From Branchiostoma floridae (taxonomy: Eukaryota; Chordata; Leptocardii; Amphioxiformes; Branchiostomatidae), in contig NC_049991.1 in assembly GCF_000003815.2 (NCBI RefSeq), positions 10,499,024-10,561,023 on the forward strand: 62,000 bases of DNA. Direction: 5' to 3'. A program made the translations under genes and the position numbers. Position 1 is the stretch's first letter; every line of letters begins with the position of its first letter. The notes beneath the pieces were generated by a model. It was not told where the DNA came from. It ran no database searches and saw nothing but the letters and a program-made list of their open reading frames with translations. Positions 1 through 11,700 of this stretch are shown here, one piece after another.

Positions 1-20
1 TATATGTGAGGGGGGTATTA

Positions 21-234
21 GCGCGTGGTCACATAGGTCGTGCGATGGTCTTGCGATCGCTGACTTCCGGCATTTTGAAGGACAAAAATGTACGTTTCCT
101 GCAAAGTTCAACTGTCTTGGTACACAAAATGCTAGTTTTGGATCCAAGTCGGTGGTTGGTTCTTTCACGGCTTTCTTGAAAATCATATGGCATCAAAATC
201 GTACGACGATCGCACGACGTATGTGACCACGCCC
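21..234. mobile_element. MITE-like element with terminal inverted repeats and TTA target duplication
   Basis: The two ends are inverted copies of each other over about 35 bases. The left end starts GCGCGTGGTCACATA and the reverse complement of the right end starts GGGCGTGGTCACATA, after which both continue through a TCGTGCGAT-type stretch. TTA flanks the element on both sides (18-20 and 235-237), the target duplication expected of PIF/Harbinger-type transposons. At 214 bp with no coding capacity it would be a non-autonomous element. Family membership is inferred from the duplication and size alone. Confidence 0.7.
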
Positions 235-357
235 TTATTATAGCGACGAAAACATGACACTGCCCTAATGTATAACTTTTGTTATGTATATTTAGCTACA
301 AGATATTCTATTGCACGACGTTGATATACGGTCCACTTTCATATCAGGAGGACTCAC

Positions 358-600
358 CATGTGGATTGAAGATGAGAGCCATTTATCTTCAATTTTTAGG
401 TTTTGTTTTCTTTTGGTTTCAACTTGTACCGACAAAGATTCTTTACGTACCATAACGACGAGATCTTCACCAGCTATATCCCATCTCATTGCGCTGCTTT
501 CGACACCAGAGGATCTTTTCGAAGCGCCTCTGGTTGTGGTTATGGGCTCCACTTCCATGACAATGAACCCAGATCCCGTGGCCACCCGTTTAGACAGAAC
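358..600 (-). CDS. Candidate internal coding exon, possibly a distal exon of the bark-type gene
   Basis: This 243-base open segment (81 codons, phase 0 at both ends) has a good acceptor on the gene strand (CTGTTACAG before it) and a strong donor (CACATG followed by GTGAGT). The upstream bark-type exon at 4279-4447 also ends in phase 0, so a 3,678-bp intron joining them would keep frame. The peptide is polar and rich in Ser, Arg, Lys and Glu with no membrane segment. It could be a cytoplasmic-tail or linker exon, or belong to another gene running off the left edge. I do not recognise the sequence, so the call rests on splice signals and frame. Confidence 0.35.
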
Positions 601-3600
601 CTGTAACAGTGGATTGATTGAATGGCACTCTCATTATGTGCAGTGTATTTACCATCTACCAGTTTTGTTTCTATTTTCTGATAAGCATTGGGAGTTTGGA
701 ACTAGATACCATTGACAACATTAACCCCTCCCGGAAAAAAAAAGAAATCAAATAGATGCAAATGGCCATTTTGGTGAATTTGTATTATATAACGTTACGA
801 AACTGTGATAGCTTCATGATAGAAAAATAGAAACAAACATAACATCTATTATCATAATACCGGTACGTTTACGACGATTTCTCTAGCCATACTGATTTGA
901 CAAATTGTCAACGCATCATTTTCTCCAGTTACATGTTGCTGTTATAGGTTACCCTTGCCACTTCTTCTGTGTAACTTTTCTGCCACTCTTGTCCTGCTAA
1001 AAGCGTAATATTGTAATTGTAACACGCCGCGGAATTACACGGCGAACGGGCGCGTGGTTGGGAGGGGGTACAAAATACCGGTAGGAAGAAACACGGCACA
1101 ATTAACTGCCGCTATGTACATTTATACATCCTCTGATGTTCCTTCCTTTTCTGTCAGTAAATGCATAAAACATAAACCTGCATGAGCATACAAAATGTCA
1201 TGAGAAAACGGACGTATATTGTCAAGAATTTTCATTTAACTTCTGTCCGTCACAACCGCTACATTGCGCCCATTCCTCGTTAAAGGGGCAAATTGCTGTC
1301 GCACATAAGCAGCGGGCCACAGTTTTCTTTAAAGACACAATGACTACGTATTTTGCCCTTTTCCGTTACAAGTACATGATAGTAATATGCTAAGCAATGT
1401 TTTCCCACCATTGTTAGTTGCCTTTTGGTCGTCCCGGGTAAGGTTTTGCTTAGAAACACGCTAAAAACACGTGTCGGAAATGCTATAAAGGTGAATATCG
1501 TGGCATTCTGATAATGAAAAGACGTTAGTTCTTTAAATTTTCAGTCATAATTTACATCAACCACTTAGGCCGGCTTGTCACGTGTTGATGAACTTGTCCA
1601 GCAGACGACCTTTTTACGTCAGATGCCGTTTTATTCTTGTCGCTAACTTTTGTATAATTTACGTTACCGAACTTCTGTTGGGTGTAATTCGCTTACGAAA
1701 AGACATTTTCCGATAATTTTTTCACTGTTTTATCTGCTAAACAGTGGTGTTGCGTAACAAACAAATAACAGAACACATAAAACACGAATGTTGGAAACAT
1801 GACTATAACCGCCAATCTCAGGCCGTTTGTCACTTTTTTGATATAATTTACGTTACCATAATAAGTCCCTTAGAATAATAGACAGATCATTACCTTTGTA
1901 CTCATAGGAAAGAATGCTCCCAGATAAGTAATTGCCTGCAGAGTTAATCTTTCCAGAGCTGTTTGTTAAAATTTTATTTATCATTAAAAGCATAAATATA
2001 ATTTACGTTACCATATAATTTACGTTACCATTTTTTTTCTTCAACAAGTCATCAGATGTTCAGCAAGAGCACATCAACCAAAGACGTATTATCTGCTGTA
2101 ATGTTACTGTAGGTAGGCTTGGCTTGCCATAGAGTCACAATGCAGTCTGTTTATATGTTCCTGTTTCAGTGAATTTTACGATGCTGGGACTTTTCATTTC
2201 TCATAGGAACGATGTTCAAATGATAAACCTGACATGCACCAACTTGGAAAGATGCGGGTGTTTATATTGATATCTGATGCTTCAATAATCAACATTACAC
2301 GGAATGTATAGTACCAAGTTGAATAAATGTATATTGGGTTGGACTGAACCAAAATAAACTCCTGTTGTCAAAGTAGACTCGTCCAAGTTTGTCGTCATTT
2401 TCGCGCGCTTTTTGAAGATCACACGACTGGAATGACAGAAATTGATGCACAGAATTGTTTTACGTGGACAGACACATGGTTCAAGGCAGAAAGCTATTTG
2501 TGAAACCAATCCCACTCTATAAAGTCAAGATCTATATAACGTGAGGCTTGTCATGTAATCGTGTGGCATTAATATAAAGGGACAGGCTGCCAGGATAACT
2601 GTAGAACAGACTGCCTTTACACAAGCAGCTCTCTTTTGGAAAATTCACTGTTGTTTATAGCCTTGCTCATCAACAAAAAGGTCTTTCTGCCGGTATTATT
2701 AAACCACACGATATAAGGTTTCATTCATTCTGTATTGATGTGACATTGTGTTTGTTCCACGAACAAAGATTGTCCTGACATTAAAAAATGTTTTATAAGA
2801 AGTGCGATAACTGGTGTTTAGTTTGTTGTCTTTCCAATATCGAAAGCTTGTGCTAGAAAGGCCCAGTCCATCTGGTGCATGTTGCCATCGCATCATGTTC
2901 TGCTATTCCCAAAGACTTGATTAAAGGACGCGAGGACGAAGCGGTTCTGACCTAGAGCGTGTGATTGCGTGAATCCTTTGTTACTTAGCATGTATTTAAA
3001 TAGACCCCGCCAAGATAGAGACCTTGCATATCTTGGGTGTCTTTCCGCAGAGTCCGGGTGGGTACAGGACGATTATACGGGTATTCCGGATAACAAAGAT
3101 ACGCTTTTTTGCTACTCTGAGTTAGCAACATGAAGATAAGAGGTCCAGCATTATAGACGAACATGACCTGATCAGTTCAAATAGAGCCAGTATGTACACT
3201 ATTCGGCTTTCCTCCAAATGTTAGAGATTCTGTAATTTACGTTACCACAGTTCATTGGCATTTACCTGTAGAATAGATATCGCCTGCTTCCAACCATTTT
3301 CATAAATATATTCTATCGCTCTTATCCCATCCTACAGGGTGAAAAATAAGGAGTATTAAACGGTTTGTCTTCATATCAGAAAAAAAACATATCATTTATT
3401 TACTTTTATACAAATGTAGCAAACTTAATAGCTAGTAATTTTGATGATTATTCCGAAACAAATGACACGGCGGTTAAATATTTCTCATTGGCGTGTAATT
3501 TGAAGATTTTGGGTTGGAAAATTCGCTAATTTGGCTGTTGTTAATCCACTATTACTTGCTGGAACATTTCTCTGTGTAGTAATATGCTCTTTATTACGAA

Positions 3601-4278
3601 ATTGTAGGAAAGGTGACATGGCCTACTAAAAATCAAATATCTCCAAAATTAAGCGTGTTAGCACCAGACAAAAATAGCAAAAGATAGTCGATATAAGTGG
3701 TAACAAGTTCATACCAGCAGGTAAGCGTTTTGGACAACTTTATTTTTTTACAATTTTCTAGCGTAGATATAAAAATGGCGGGAAAATGGCTGCGTACGTT
3801 CAATTTTGCCCATTCAGTCGTAGATCCGGGCTATTATGCAACGGTTCTTCACACTTTTACATGAGTTGTAGGTCACCAACAGAAATTCAAGATTGTTGTT
3901 GAATCATGTTCGTCTTGTGCCGTGAGCATGTGTAATTATGATCTATATAAATTTGGCAATGAATGTGACAGTGTGCTCGTCCCACGACGAGCTGCCTACC
4001 CCGAAATTTAAAAAAAAAGTATACTGAAAACTTTTGGCCTTGTTGTCTTCGAATGCATTGTTATCGATGCTTTGTAAATGGTGTATTGGACACCTAGATG
4101 TCTGAAGTGTGCACAGCTCAGAAATAACTATTGTTGCATGTGTAGATCTCTTTAAGTTCCAGTATTTTTAATCTACCGGTATAAGTCTTACTACCGATAT
4201 TATGCCAATGCATGTTACATACAAACGCTACCCAAAACATAACCTTGCCATGCTGGCGAAGGTAATTATTCTCTGTAC
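601..4278. other. No recognised coding sequence; probable long intron or 3' flank of the bark-type gene
   Basis: AT-rich DNA with only short ORFs, none with convincing splice borders or family resemblance. If the exon at 358-600 belongs to the bark-type gene, this is its intron. If not, a last exon or 3' UTR could hide here unseen. The exact 14-mer TAATTTACGTTACC occurs five times inside it (separate entry). Confidence 0.5.
1655..3246 (+). repeat. Five exact dispersed copies of TAATTTACGTTACC
   Basis: Exact copies lie at 1655-1668, 1844-1857, 1999-2012, 2016-2029 and 3233-3246, all in the same orientation. The third and fourth are a direct tandem 17 bases apart. The first two are also preceded by related sequence (a GGCCGNTTGTCAC-like stretch and a TTTTTG/TTTTGT run), so at least part of the set comes from local duplication. 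Function is unknown. Confidence 0.75.
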
Positions 4279-5726
4279 CTTAGCGGCGAACCTGCCGGTT
4301 TTCCTGCCCACCACCACACTGCCCAGCTGCAGCACGAGGTCCCGAGTCTCGGTAATCAGCAGCCCGGTCTCACCCGTGGGGCCGCCCGAACACGACAGGG
4401 GAGGCGGCACGGCTTGTCCATTGGCAGTCGGGAACCGCTCGAGAATACTGTTCAGAAGAAAAAAGTCAAATACGTTAATTTCGTAATGATATCGACAAAA
4501 TCAAAGGGCCAGTATGACGCGCTTCGCCGTAACACACCAGCTTTGTTCATGGTTCACTAAATGACCGTTTGGGTTTTAATAAATCATGTAAGCTGGTAGC
4601 TGAAATACCAAATGAAACGGAATAGTTTGATAAATACGTAAGTAATATGTACGTTAGCTACCTATATACTCCTCCAGAGCAATCCGCCAGGTTTGTGTGG
4701 ATGACGGTACCGATGGCTGTGTTTTGCAGCCTGGTAACGAACTCCAGCATCCCGTTACTGCGGTTGCCCACGATGACGTCACCGACCGTGATGTCCGGCA
4801 GGTTAGGGTCACTCTCACGGAAAACCAGGCGCAGGCTGCCGCTGGGTCCCACACATTTGTAAATCTTTACATCTGAAGAGATTTAAGAAACATTAACAAA
4901 ATTATTGATAAATTGGGAGTTAGAATATGGAAGCTAATAAGTCTATCTGCGGTTTTCATATCTTTGGCACATCTCAAAAGTATATTGGCCATATTTTTTA
5001 ATTTTGTTTAATATGCAATTATACTTCTGAGGATAAAGTAATCATTGTTTACATACATAGCAATAGTTAAGAACATTCAGAAGTTTGTTTTGGTTAACCT
5101 AGAAGAACATGAATGTTAAGTTTATTTTCTGTGGCTTGCCAGAATTGATAACGTGTGTGTTGTCTCCTTGAAACGTCCCGTTCCCTCTAATCACGCTCTG
5201 TACGACAGAAAGTGGCGGTTCTTGTTCCATGATGCTGAAGTCCACGACTGGCTCAAGCCGGACCCTCTGACTGAAGTCCGCGTAGTCGAACATGTCCTCC
5301 AGCCTGGCAGGGTGCGCAGCAACAAGGGTGTAGGCACCTGGTGAAAACAGCAGAAAAAGGAAAAGTGAAAAATAATTCAATGTAATAGCTGTAAGCAAAT
5401 CGACCACACACATTTAGAACATGCGCCACACCATACCACGTACCTTCAGTCACAACCTGCTCGACCTTGTGCAGCACGCCGCCCGCCTGAGGACTGGACA
5501 GCACCTGGCCGAGCTGCACGTCCAGTTCTCCCTCCTGGATGAACAGGGTAGCTCCCCAGGACGAGAAGCGGACCTGACAGTGGTACAGAGGGTCGCCATC
5601 TGCCGGCACGTACTTCACGTTGTGACCTGTCAGGACCTGTTCAATGCGCGTCGTGTCGTTGTAGAGAGGGTAGACAAAACCTTTTGGACATCGGCTCTGG
5701 TCCCAGACTTTACAGTAACCGCCCTC
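4279..5726 (-). CDS. bark: Four exons: membrane-proximal ectodomain of the bark-type protein
   Basis: Exons 5444-5726, 5140-5337, 4662-4872 and 4279-4447 encode about 287 residues starting with CPKGFVYPLYND. The stretch has beta-rich alternating sequence, scattered cysteines and two similar strands (DVQLGQVLSS; DVIVGNRSNGML; LQLGSVVVGR), suggesting repeated beta-sandwich-like units of unknown type. Frame between the second and third exons is kept only with a GC donor (AATTCTG|GCAAGC) and the acceptor CTTCAG at 4873-4878. The last exon ends in phase 0 at a GTACAG donor, so the protein continues. Confidence 0.72.
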
Positions 5727-8700
5727 CTGGAAACAAAATCATGATTAGTGCATGCTTTACTTGCAACTCAATGTTCACCTTTTGTCCATTGGTTGACTAA
5801 AAACTGTAGACCGCATATGGCTCTGAGTGAATTTACATACATAATAAGATATGGTATTTTCACACATCAAAAATACAATAATATATACTATAAAGAGAGG
5901 ACATCATGGTATGTGGTAAAGGCTTAGTATCAACTAGAACAACTCACCGTATCCTTGAAACACCCTTCCACGTCTTGGCACCTCAGACAGGATTCAACAG
6001 TAGTGGTAGACATGGACGAGTTACACTGTCGATAGTCACAGTCAACAAGCTGGGCAAAAACAACGATATCAATCAAAACCCCCTTTCCGGCACCGTTTCT
6101 AATGATATACGTTCTAACGTTAGTTGTAAAAAGATACGTTTGACTATCAGTCAGTACTCTGTACTTGGAAATATTTGCCGTAATCTATTGACGAACAATC
6201 TTTTTGATGTAATTATACTATTTCAATAGATATCAATGATGATTAGCGGACATACAAATAATCATAGATATGTTTGCTTTACATACCTCTATTTGGCCCG
6301 AACAGAGCCCCTTGTTGCCGACAGTGAAACAGTTGTGGTAGAACCATGTAGGGCAGGGTATGACGTCAGCTCCACCGTACAGGCCTGATTCACAGGACTG
6401 AGTCTGGTCACACCATCCACAGCCCACGGACTGAACACAGGACTTACACGTACTGAACCGGCTGCAGTAACTTACAGTGCAGCCACGTCCCTACGGGAGA
6501 AAAAAGAAGAGCAGTCAGTTGACGAGTCACAAATCATTCAAGTTAGATAAAATCAAACTCATCTTCGACAGTTTCTTTGCTACTTGTCTTAAAAGTTGCT
6601 TTGACTTTGTTTACCCACATGGTACTCTCAATATGAATATGGTGTTGAATAGTACTAAGCGAATTCCTGAAGGGAAAACATCCATATGCTCTTTTGAAAT
6701 ACGTGTTTAACTTAATAAAAGGTCATTAAAATTATCAGCAATTAAAAGTAGAACATTTTTACCTGCCACCCGTTCCTACACCTGCAAACATTGGGCCCGA
6801 CACACACACCAAATTCTCCACAATCGTCGAGATCCTGGCAGTTTGGTCGGGAGCAGTCTGACCCACTCCAGCCCCTGTCACAGTAACAGGTCGTCTCAAG
6901 GCAGGCGCCGTTGTGGGAACAATCGTTGGGACAGCCGCGAGCTGGGGGACATTGGAATATGTGCTTCATGAGGACAACAAATCAATTTTAAATCATGAAT
7001 TACTCTCAGTACTCCATGAGTTGGACCCATACATGTAGTCACTCAAGTCATTTTTCAAACAATAATAGTCTTACAATCACACAAGCATGTCTATATCTAC
7101 CTTAAACCTACCCGTGAACAATGTAATCTGAGTGTGCTCACTATGCAACCCATTGTGTGCTGTACTCACCGACAGGCAGTTTACAGAAGAACGGATAGCG
7201 GGAATCACACTGTGCCGTCAGGACATCGCTAACACCTGCGTTTTGTCGATACACCCGACATGCTTGTTCGGCACTGGAGAGCTGAAAAAAGTAGCCAGTA
7301 TGGATGCGTCTTCTTCAAATATTGACGCTTCATATATGACATGAAACTTCATATAACATGTTGTAAGGCCAGTATTAACTTCCACCAAAAATATATTGAC
7401 TCACCTCCTGATCCATCCAGAATGGCTCCGGTGCGAAGTTGTCATTGTCTACTTGACTCTTAAGTGCAGCACTTAACAACTGCAACTCCTTGTCTGACGC
7501 CTTCATCACTACTTGTGCGTATTGTTCCTGAAGAAAGACATAACATCATCTTGTAGAAGTAGTCTACAGTTTCTACCAACACAGATGGGATTTCCAGTAA
7601 TATCATATTCTTACACCAACAATCAAACCATCATGCGTATGATTCAAGTTGTAAAATACCACATTGTACTTGATTCAGACAGATGTAAAAATAATCGATA
7701 GCACTTAAGAAGGTATTGATCTTGTGGGATTGTTCCAAGATACCTTGCACGAGTCCCAGGCGTCCTCCAATGTCCGAGCCGCACCTTTGTACAGATAGCA
7801 GTATCCAAGCTGTTCTTCGTGAAACCAGGAATATCGACAGAGTCCTGACAAACAGACAAGAAAACAAGACTGAGCAATTGCAATTAAGATCTAAATGTTT
7901 ACGTAACATCAAGGAAAGTATCAAAATCATTTTCCAACCTATCACACTTGTATATTCAATAGTAGATTTCGTTACCCTTTTCTGGATCCTCCTCTAGGAA
8001 TGGCTCAAACAGAACATTTGGAAGCTCCGGTCGATCTGTGCTGTCTCTGATTCTCCCAGTGATTGCAGTAGAGTCATTAAAGCCCCACCAATTGTTTGTG
8101 GCATCTACGTCAGCGAGTGAGGTGTTGCTTAAAGCGATGAGCTCCGCGTCGTTGGCGGGATTGTTAAGGACGTTCTGATGAAGATGTACGTCAGGACCCG
8201 ACACGGCGACGGTATGTTTGTACCCCGGCCTCTGTCCGCTGTTGTGCTCCAGACGGTTGTGAGTAAAGTTTTGGCTTTGGCTGATATGTTCACGGACTTG
8301 CCAATCAACAATGTACAGCCCAATGTTGCGCTGGAAATGGTTTCTCTTGACGCTTCCTGGTGTGTTCCCCAGAGTCATGATGCTATATTCCGATGGGGCG
8401 TCGTTAGAGACAAAGTCGTTCCCAAAGATGAGAGCCTGAGAAGTGCCATGGCCGCCATCTGTAAGGTTGACGGTTCCGTTCCCCTGATTGGTGTCAAACA
8501 TATTGTGTCCAAGGAAAATATCGCTGTTTCCAGAACTTTTGAATTTCAGTCCCTTCATTGAGTTGTCAAATAAGTAATTGTTCTGGATCGCGAAGTGGGT
8601 GTTCATGCCGTCCAAAACGATTGCAGCTTGCTGGTCATCACTGTCTGGTGTCAACGGTGTGTTCCCAGTAAGTATGTTTCTCGAAATTGTTACCTTAGAC

Positions 8701-11700
8701 TCGCTTACGGTCTTGACATTGACTGCAGTGCCATAGTTGTTACTCAGTACACTGTCTGTAACCGTGCGTCTTGAGGGACCTGGAAAATATAGAAAGATAA
8801 CAGCTAAGTACAAAATGCTCCCTTAACAATTGTTTTCTTTCGCAAATGACAAAAACACGCAGAGTTGCTGATCGTGTTCTTTACGTAAAATCGTGAAAGA
8901 CATTAATATGAATAGATATGAAATATTAATAATATCTTTTTCACCTGACAATCTGGTGATTTGAACCTCCAAGTACAGATCATCCTCATTGCCACCACTA
9001 CTCAGCATGGCGTTCAGACTCATGACTTCAGGTGAATGGAAGACTCTGTTGTTGTTTTGATTCCAGCTGTTCACTTCCCCAAGCAGATGCTGTTGGCTTA
9101 CATCGGAATACACACGTAGCGTGGAAGAGTACCTTGCTACGATAACCCGTAGATGTACCTCATTTCCCTTCCCCGCATGGATGTGCTTCACACACTGACA
9201 GTTTTTCGTCTCGTACACGAAGTAAGCGCCCGCTGTAAGGAACACGTCTTCCTCTGAATCGCAAATCCCGATGACGTTTTCAAAATTTTCCCTGTTGACG
9301 TACGCTTGCCATGAAAAAACAGAGACGCCACCGGTGACAAAGCTGTTGTTGGTGAGCGTTACTCTACTGACAAGTACTTCGCTCTGAGACCCGTAGATCA
9401 CGATGCCAGTATCTGCCTGGCAATGATGAATCTCGGAGTCAGTAATTGTAGTGTCCGAACCGGGACCAAAGATCTCCAGACCTGATCCTGTACAGTTTTT
9501 AATCAGCACATTGGAGATATGTCCACCCGACTTTTCAATAGACAGTCCCGACGCAGGTTTGGAGTGCAAAGTTCCACTGCCTGATATCTGGACATGGTTG
9601 AGAACAAAGGATTCGCCACTTGCCATCCTTAGCCCGCCCCATGCATGTGACGTGCAGGTTGTCTCTGGAACTGTTGAATGTGTGGATACTGGTGAGCATC
9701 TCACAAACTGCGCATTCCTGCCTGAGCACTGCGTCCGGGTAAAGACAGTGTCGCGTTGGTAACAATGGACCAGCTTTTCCTCGTCTCCGCGACAGTCTAT
9801 GTAATTATTAGAATTGATCCTGACAGATTCTTCGCCCAGATCCATTCTATAACTTGAACTGTAAGTCGATGGGCCGTATCCTAGTTCTCGGCATAGGATA
9901 TCCGTTTCGTAGAAATTCCAAGAGCAGACTTTGCACCAACGTCCTTCGAAAAACACTTCAACTTTCCCCTCCCATGGGTACAGCCCATCAGTCAGCCTAT
10001 ACAGACTTGATTTGTCAGGGACTCCAAAGGCCGGACCGAAGGTTATCGGCTGCTGCTCCGTTCCGTTTGCGACCAATGTTCCCAGATTGAGCAGACCGAC
10101 ACACGGATAGGCCTGCACTTCAACACCTGGGTCTATGGTCAGGGTCACGTTTGGTAGAATGGTCAGGTCGGAGGTCAGAGTGTATGGACTGTTGTCTATA
10201 GCCAGGTGCAGGTCACTGTACAGTCTCCCACCTAGCATCGGTAATGGCATGTCGGTGCTGCTCACCTGATTGGTCGGCGGTATTATGGTTACGTCACTGC
10301 TGGTGAAGTACGGTAGATAAACCACCGCAGCGTGGTCGTTTCGGTCGTCAAAGTCAAAGATGGCGTCCTTGATATCGTTTTCTATGGTTGTACCCCACCA
10401 GTTGAATCGCCCATCCACGAAGCCTTGCGCACTACGTGCCGGTATGTTGCTGCACACTTGATAATCGACCAGCGGGTTCTCAAACACGTTACGATGGAAA
10501 CGGACGTTACGTCTATAACCGTCCAACTGGAGGGTACAGGAAGTGTTCCTGATGTTGTTGTCGTATCGAAAGTTCCCGTCGGTGTCTTCATGGGAGTAGT
10601 AATTATCGATTAAAACGTTATCACTGATCAGACAATCTGATTCACGAATGTTGTTCGACCATTCCAAAATACTTGAATGGATGGTGCGTCTCGCATTGTT
10701 TTGATAGAATGTGTTGAAACTGAAATTTTGCATCTCCGCAACAGCGCCTAGTACTACCGTGCCGGCATGAGGACAAGAATTTTCTTCGAATGCATTTTGT
10801 GAAATTTTAATTTTCGATGCTATTCCTGACATGTGGAGCGCGAATCGCTTGTTCATGTTGAAGATACTGTTTGTGATAGTCACTTCTGGTTCCTGTGTAC
10901 CGCTGGTCTGAGTACTTATGCGAGCACCTCCTCGTTTGTTCCCTAGAAATTTCACATCATCTACATGGAGTTGACTGTCTCCTCTCAAGCTAGCAACCAT
11001 GCCAAGGTAGTTGCTGCTGCTTACAGTTGTATTTTTGACAAAATAACGGCCACCGCTTGTGCTCATGTAGATGGCACCGTTATTATTGCCCGAAGCCTCT
11101 ATGTCCACAAGCGTAACTATTCCATTTACCGAAGATAGATAGATCCCTCCAGATTTTATTTGGCTGATTGTCCCATCTCCAGTCCAACCATTTATGTAGA
11201 TGCCATTAGTATATTGTCCCGTTGTTACGTTGCTAATCGTGACATTTCCCGACAAAGAGCTCATGCGCACACCATAACTAGAGTGACCTGTGTTTACTTG
11301 GCTAATCATGGCATTTCCCGTCGAGTACGAGATGTCCACAGCATGTGAATTTCGCTCTGCGTTCACTTGGTTAATCATCACATTTCCTGTCGCGTGAGAG
11401 ATCTCCACACCATAGGAATTTTGTCCTGCGTTTACTCGGGTAATCTTCACAACTCCCGTCCATTGCTGTATGTGCAATCCTCGGCCATTGCTACGTGCTT
11501 CACTGTTTTCAACAGTAATGTCCCCGTGCCCCCCAGCTAAAGTCATGCCGTAATCGTTGTCTGTTGTCATAGTGTTCAAGATGGATACGGTTGGACCCGA
11601 ATAGGTCATACCTAGCGATGCCACCCGTATGCCTGCTGTGTTACCCAATACCCTGCTGCCTGTAGCCGTGATACTAACGTCGTTGATTGTAAGAGAATCT

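Noticed and set aside
4228-4278. Extension of the exon at 4279 to the stop at 4228
   Set aside because: Follows a GTACAG donor; the residues after AAK are intron-like and no membrane segment is gained.
8823-8944. Extension of the giant exon to the stop at 8823
   Set aside because: A donor at 8943-8944 (TTGTCAG|GTGAAA) joins in phase with the next exon, which continues the beta-helix; the tail reads as intron.
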